Shown: in pieces, positions 61,401 through 64,000 of the stretch
Layout of the letters: every line of letters begins with the position of its first letter
Position numbering within the stretch: position 1 is the stretch's first letter
Origin: Gibbula magus
Lineage: Eukaryota > Mollusca > Gastropoda > Trochida > Trochidae
DNA: 64,000 bases
Direction of reading: 5' to 3'
Assembly: GCA_936450465.1 (NCBI GenBank)
Contig: OW388296.1
Location: 49,117,750 to 49,181,749, forward strand
Program-made: the position numbers and the translations under genes
Notes under the pieces: generated by a model
Database searches by the model: none
What the model was told of the DNA's origin: nothing
Seen by the model: only the letters and a program-made list of their open reading frames with translations

Positions 61401-64000
61401 CGATGCAAGCCTAGTTGGAATCTGTCACAGTCTGTGTATTTCACACCTATCAAATCGTTTATTGCTCTCTCATCTCCGTCTCCCCATACCAGCAATCTAA
61501 TTTACACTTCTTGGCGAAAAGCAGTGCATTATAAAGACCATTCAGTAGCCCCTGGGCACACATACAGATAGCTGCTCTTGATAAGTACACACCACTTTGT
61601 AAGGATGAACATATGTTTTCCGATAAGCAAGAAGTACTTTTAGTGTGGTGGATGGTGTTTTATTGGTTATCGTGTCCTACCTAATCGAGTTTTGACATTC
61701 CACTATCAGTAACCATTCATGTCAGACGCTGGATTGAAAAATGAGCAAGATTACAATTTTTCTCATGAATTGCATTACAGAAGAATTCGTAGTGTTTTTC
61801 ATTCAAACACATATTATGTTTTTGTGTCACTTTATAAGGGGAGTGGCTGTTTCTGTGGAAATAATTTTTAAGAGACACTCTTGCTTACAACATATTGCTT
61901 ACTTGAATTGTATTTTTATCTCGATAAGCATTACTAGCATATATACGTACATACATATGGATATTTTGTCCGTTTTCAGCGAATCTGATTCATAGAAATT
62001 TACTTTTCAATTTGTTTCATTAAGAATGTGCGTTTCTTAAAACAGCCCTTTCATTAAACGTGCAGTATAGTAACGTCATAACATTGCGATTTTAAAATGT
62101 ATTACGCCACAGAATCGGTGTTAGGTTTTGACGTCATAGCATTGTGATGTCATATAATCATGTCAGAGCAATTTGCAAGTATACTGTAAAACTGTATTTT
62201 CTGTGGAACACAGTTTTGAGTTTAACTAGTGTTCTAAGAAACTAAGTGTTCAAAATCATCATTCAAATATATCAGATAAAAACAAGCATCCTGTAACGTT
62301 ATAATTATACAACTTGAACAGGGCATAATGGGAAACAAATATGAGAAGGGATTTTAGGCGAGAAATGAGGTGAAAAAGAAGGCGGAAAGGGTGAAAATGA
62401 GATTAAAGTGATGAACAGTGTGTGTGAAAAAAGTCATTGTAAGAGTCTATCGCTTTTTAATTTAATCTAGAATGTTTACTGCAGTATATGATAAATAAAG
62501 ACATCTCAGAAGCCCTTTTAAATTTTAATTTTACATATTGTATTTTCAAAATTAGTACCTTTCTTAAGAAAGTTTAAATAACGGAATCCAAAACAGATTA
62601 TGTTTTTCAATTATTAAAAGTGTTGATTTTTTGGGCGAAATTTTAATTTACGGAATTTCATTTAAATTATATTTTCAAATTTTCAAAACTTGACATTTCG
62701 TTCGTATGTTTCATTGAAGATACTAACGTTATTCTCTGTGCATAATGCCAGTTTGACTCTACTTACTCGAATTTTGCTTTATTCATGTCTTTTTGACGCG
62801 AAAACTTACACGTACACAGCACATTTCTGACAACTTTGAATTATACACATGACGTTTAAAAATAGTTGTTTTTTTCTCTTATGAATATAGTTAAGTTATA
62901 AAAAAACAGAAAATATATGTAAAGTGTGCTTGCACTGGGACAGCGTCTGTCAACCTGTGCCAATTAAGAGATGAACGATAGGGGAAGACAAGGGCATATG
63001 CTTAGCCCTGCATTATTACTATATGTTTTGAAATATAAGTCCATTTTGGAGTAGAACTTTGTTTTATATTGAACAGTAACTGTTTATTTGGACATTTGGA
63101 CATTATAAATTGAGAAATGGTTTTGTCGTATTGCTGGGCGAAAGCGATAGAAATCTTATACCAAGTCTAGAATCCAAATTATCTTTGACCAAGTCGAACT
63201 ATCTGAAACTCTAATCACATGACACCATGTGAGTATTTTACAATAATGAAATTGCATATGCAGTATAGCACCTGTACTAAATAGCAACGGTCTAGCTAGA
63301 CTAAGATTAAGTCTCTGAAATGAAATTTTCAACAAAATTCAAAATTAGAAGAAAATATAAAAAATAAAAGAAAAATAGAGGCTATGATTTCTTCAATATC
63401 AGCCTGAAAGCAAGCTCTATAGTTATGGCATAGACTTGCCAAGGCTTCTATGTAATATCAGGGTATGGATGATTTACTTTAGTCTAGTTATCTCAAGAAC
63501 ATGTGAAATTCCAATCAGAAAATGTATTTTCCTTGAACTGTCGTCTTATTTATAACCTTGATTCAGCATTCTGAGATCACATAGTTCTTGAATAGTTGAG
63601 ATTTATCGGTCATTGATGTTTTTAAGTAGGAGTGAAACTATACTGACATGATACAGTAATTACGAAAATGGTCTACATCAATCTACACCACTGTTATCGT
63701 TTCTATATATGGATGGATTTTTTTAATGATATTTAGTAAATGCAAGAATCATTGTAAGCATGGTTGGCTTCATATTAATTTTTGTAATAGACCTCAATTA
63801 TTATCTTGCTTTCAAAATATCCACGCACCTCAGTATATGTGAATATATGTTTATCTACATTACCCAAACATGTCCAAATATTTATGAATATCTATGAAAA
63901 CTAACAGCCGTTACATGTGAGTGTTTGAAAAGAGCGGGCTTTTGAAATATGATCTTTCATCAAATGTAAGTTAAGCGCAAACATGCATTTAATTTCAATC
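61401..64000. other. Right-hand flank, no feature supported
   Basis: AT-rich, with no Wnt exon, repeat array or coding signal seen on either strand. It is probably still Wnt16 intron 2 or beyond. Confidence 0.4.

Overview
This window looks like AT-rich metazoan nuclear DNA, probably from a mollusc and perhaps a gastropod. Coding sequence is sparse and split by GT-AG introns of 2 to 9 kb. tRNA-derived SINEs, short inverted-repeat transposons and minisatellites fill much of the rest. The mollusc guess rests on remembered repeat styles, such as a SINE ending in CTCACCTCAC repeats, and was not checked against a database. No operons, CRISPR arrays, rRNA genes or intact autonomous transposons were seen.

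Two plus-strand genes are well supported. The first (3217-15139) is a complete three-exon Golgi carbohydrate sulfotransferase of the chondroitin 4-O-sulfotransferase (CHST11-like) type. I assembled it from 3217-3337, 12119-12186 and 14282-15139. The phases join without a break and give about 348 residues, with an N-terminal membrane anchor and both PAPS-binding motifs. Its introns hold four or five repeat cassettes with terminal inverted repeats and tandem cores, plus a 2-kb array of 74-bp units.

The second gene is Wnt16. Exon 1 (42530-42624, signal peptide) and exon 2 (49542-49777) join in phase across a 6.9-kb intron to give a WMYLGVAS junction. Exons 3 onward were not found, so intron 2 probably runs to or past the right edge. 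Upstream are a promoter with three CCAAT boxes and a TATA-like site, two dense clusters of CAGGTR E2-boxes, and a phase-compatible candidate alternative first exon.

The 27 kb between the genes holds a hAT-type MITE with an 8-bp target duplication, an inverted pair of Harbinger-like MITEs with TTA duplications, an intact tRNA-Arg-like SINE with an 11-bp duplication, an 18-bp minisatellite, two long hairpins, and a Penelope-like terminus with a degenerate hammerhead-like motif.

The observations most worth a second look are: an array of decoy 3' splice sites copied from the start of Wnt16 exon 2 and placed directly before it; the candidate alternative Wnt16 first exon; a perfect 106-bp palindrome built from a Penelope-like end; repeat cassettes rich in nuclear-receptor half-sites inside the sulfotransferase introns; and the E2-box clusters upstream of Wnt16.
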